From contig JAGFJJ010000006.1 in assembly GCA_024102815.1 (NCBI GenBank), positions 1 to 64,000 of the forward strand: 64,000 bases of DNA, written 5' to 3'. Every line of letters begins with the position of its first letter. Positions within the stretch are counted from its first letter, which is position 1. The notes under the pieces were generated by a model. The model was not told the origin of the DNA, made no database searches, and saw only the letters and a program-made list of their open reading frames with translations. Source of the stretch: Phycisphaerae bacterium (lineage in GTDB: Bacteria > Planctomycetota > Phycisphaerae > UBA1845). Position numbers and translations under genes: made by a program. Shown in pieces: positions 62,822 through 64,000 of the stretch.

Positions 62822-62995
62822 AGCGTCGCCAATCGCGAGGTGGAGAGACGGCGAGTCGGGCGGTAGCGGCGAAGGATTTCACCGAGCTTGGCGATACGAA
62901 CGAATTCTGCCGTGAAGAAGTCTACCTCAGATTTTCGCTCGCTGGTTTTTGTTGAGCACTCAACTCTTACACGGATAGATTACGACTCAATTGCG

Positions 62996-63784
62996 ATGCT
63001 TCTGCTGTTAATCGGATTGATCGCCGGCTGTCCGAGAAGTGGCCACGATTCAGGCTTATCGCGACTCCGCGAAGCGCTGAAATCCCCTGGACAATTCTCC
63101 GCACACGAGCTTGCCCAATACTGCGAAAAGGCGGGACCACAGGGCGCTGAGATTGTTCGATCTGCGGTTCTTACCGCCGAGAATGCAAATGACAGGCACC
63201 TTCTTCTAAGGGCACTCCTGAAGTGCGACGTTGACGGGCAACTTCCCTTCGTAATCGGGAAATTGGCGCGCCCACGGCCGAGTCAGGGCACCGTTCAGAA
63301 GGTAATGGAAAGGTGCCTGGTTCCCGCGTCGCGGCGATTTCTCCAAGAACGCGTGACGACCGCTACAGGCGATGAGTTGGTGGTAGTGCTTGGTGCGCTC
63401 GCGCTCGTCGCGGACGACCGGGAATCGCTGGAACTGGCAAAACAACAATTCCATCGACCGGATCTGGATCCTGAGACAACGATCGCGGCCCTGCACTTCC
63501 TGGCACACGCCGCGCACTTCAACCGGGATGAAAGCGCTGCTAGCGAAGTCCGCGGTTATCTTTATTCCGAAGACGGTGGAATTCGAATGCACGCAGTTCT
63601 CGCTCTTTCCATGATTCCAGGAAAAGAAGCTGATTCCCTGCTGGCAGAGGCGCTGTCGGACCCTGCCCAAGGATATGCCGCCGCATTTCGCGACGGGGTC
63701 CTGAAGAATCGGAAGAGCATGTTGGAAACCGAGTCATACACTCCTCCAGGATGGGCGGCTGCGGTTCAGGGGAAGGACAAATGA
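62996..63784 (+). CDS. Predicted lipoprotein with helical repeats
   Basis: A 262-aa product from the ATG at 62996, which starts a short signal ending in LIGLIAGC (lipobox). The mature protein is helical and HEAT-like (ALHFLAHAAHFNRDESAASE, MHAVLALSMIPGKEADSLLA). A TTG at 62888 would add 36 residues before the signal and is less likely. No family recognised. It stands in a region without other signals of operon structure. Confidence 0.62.
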   Translation: MLLLLIGLIAGCPRSGHDSGLSRLREALKSPGQFSAHELAQYCEKAGPQGAEIVRSAVLTAENANDRHLLLRALLKCDVDGQLPFVIGKLARPRPSQGTVQKVMERCLVPASRRFLQERVTTATGDELVVVLGALALVADDRESLELAKQQFHRPDLDPETTIAALHFLAHAAHFNRDESAASEVRGYLYSEDGGIRMHAVLALSMIPGKEADSLLAEALSDPAQGYAAAFRDGVLKNRKSMLETESYTPPGWAAAVQGKDK

Positions 63785-63871
63785 CAAAGCTCTACTTCGG
63801 CGGCGTCTGTGGGAATTCGGCAAAGTTCGGCCGACCAACCAGAAGCCGGTGTTTGCGCTGAGATAGCCGGC

Positions 63872-64000
63872 GTGCAACTCGCAGGCAAATCGGACCAGGT
63901 GACCCGACGCATCCTGCGCCAGCGGCTGTTGTTCATGGTGGCCGCGGGCGCTCTCGTGACTTGTATTCGCGCTGCCCTGAACGAGACGCCGTTGGGGGCG
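63872..64000 (+). CDS. Start of a gene running off the window
   Basis: From the GTG at 63872 a frame stays open for 43 codons to the window end, beginning VQLAGKSDQVTRRILRQRLL and then a hydrophobic FMVAAGALVTCI, as in a signal or anchor segment. Ribosome site weak. Too short to name. Confidence 0.35.
   Translation, partial: MQLAGKSDQVTRRILRQRLLFMVAAGALVTCIRAALNETPLGA

Noticed and set aside
1..64000. CRISPR arrays
   Set aside because: No regularly spaced identical repeats with unique spacers were seen; the only short repeats are the simple tandem tracts near 61.8-61.9 kb.

Overview
The window is high-GC DNA from what is most likely a planctomycete, probably of the Phycisphaerae type. The evidence is a membrane protein with a YNLTGL/CPECG zinc ribbon typical of that group, an exosortase with an EpsI partner, thrombospondin type 3 and other secreted proteins with C-terminal anchor-like tails, simple 'ccacgaag'-type intergenic repeats, and a DUF2924/serine-recombinase cassette. 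This is an inference from gene content; no rRNA lies in the window.

Region 1 (1-17,030) is a mobile defence island. A leftward run of nine tightly coupled genes starts with type I restriction subunit HsdR. It continues with a ParA-like ATPase, a protein resembling class III nucleotide cyclases, HsdM, HsdS, an Xre regulator, an ImmA/IrrE metallopeptidase and two unrecognised proteins. A group II intron has inserted in the same orientation into the last gene. Divergent to this run is the DUF5131/TcmP pair. A four-gene serine-recombinase cassette (79-aa protein, DUF2924, large recombinase, small HTH protein) closes the island.

Region 2 (17,200-20,600) holds a lipoprotein and a secreted protein that may have lost its C-terminal anchor by frameshift. 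The secreted-protein gene is flanked by two diverged copies of a ~200-bp repeat. An initiator tRNA follows. Region 3 (20,900-34,300) holds purD and then a rightward exopolysaccharide/exosortase cluster: an exosortase fused to a nucleotidyltransferase-like and left-handed beta-helix module, EpsI, a Wzc-type tyrosine kinase, a sugar-phosphate transferase, a 1,402-aa TPR protein and a UbiA-family prenyltransferase.

Region 4 (34,360-41,630) is a leftward eight-gene lipid operon: desaturase, FAD oxidoreductase, DUF1365, Cfa-type methyltransferase, DUF2878, DUF1295, a second Cfa-type methyltransferase and a DUF1475-like protein. It is led by a recognisable sigma70 promoter. Region 5 (41,640-43,200) is gene-poor, with a WYL-domain remnant and tRNA-Lys(UUU).

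Region 6 (43,200-64,000) is ordinary chromosome. It carries an ArnT-like glycosyltransferase, a metallophosphoesterase, a Kazal-like mini-protein, a PHP phosphoesterase, an alpha/beta hydrolase, a TolC-like protein, DUF2231, a secreted pentein (agmatine-deiminase-like), a TIGR00725 protein, a VWA lipoprotein, an FAD monooxygenase, quinol-type nitric oxide reductase, glyA, a TSP3-repeat surface protein, a lipoprotein and the start of one more gene.
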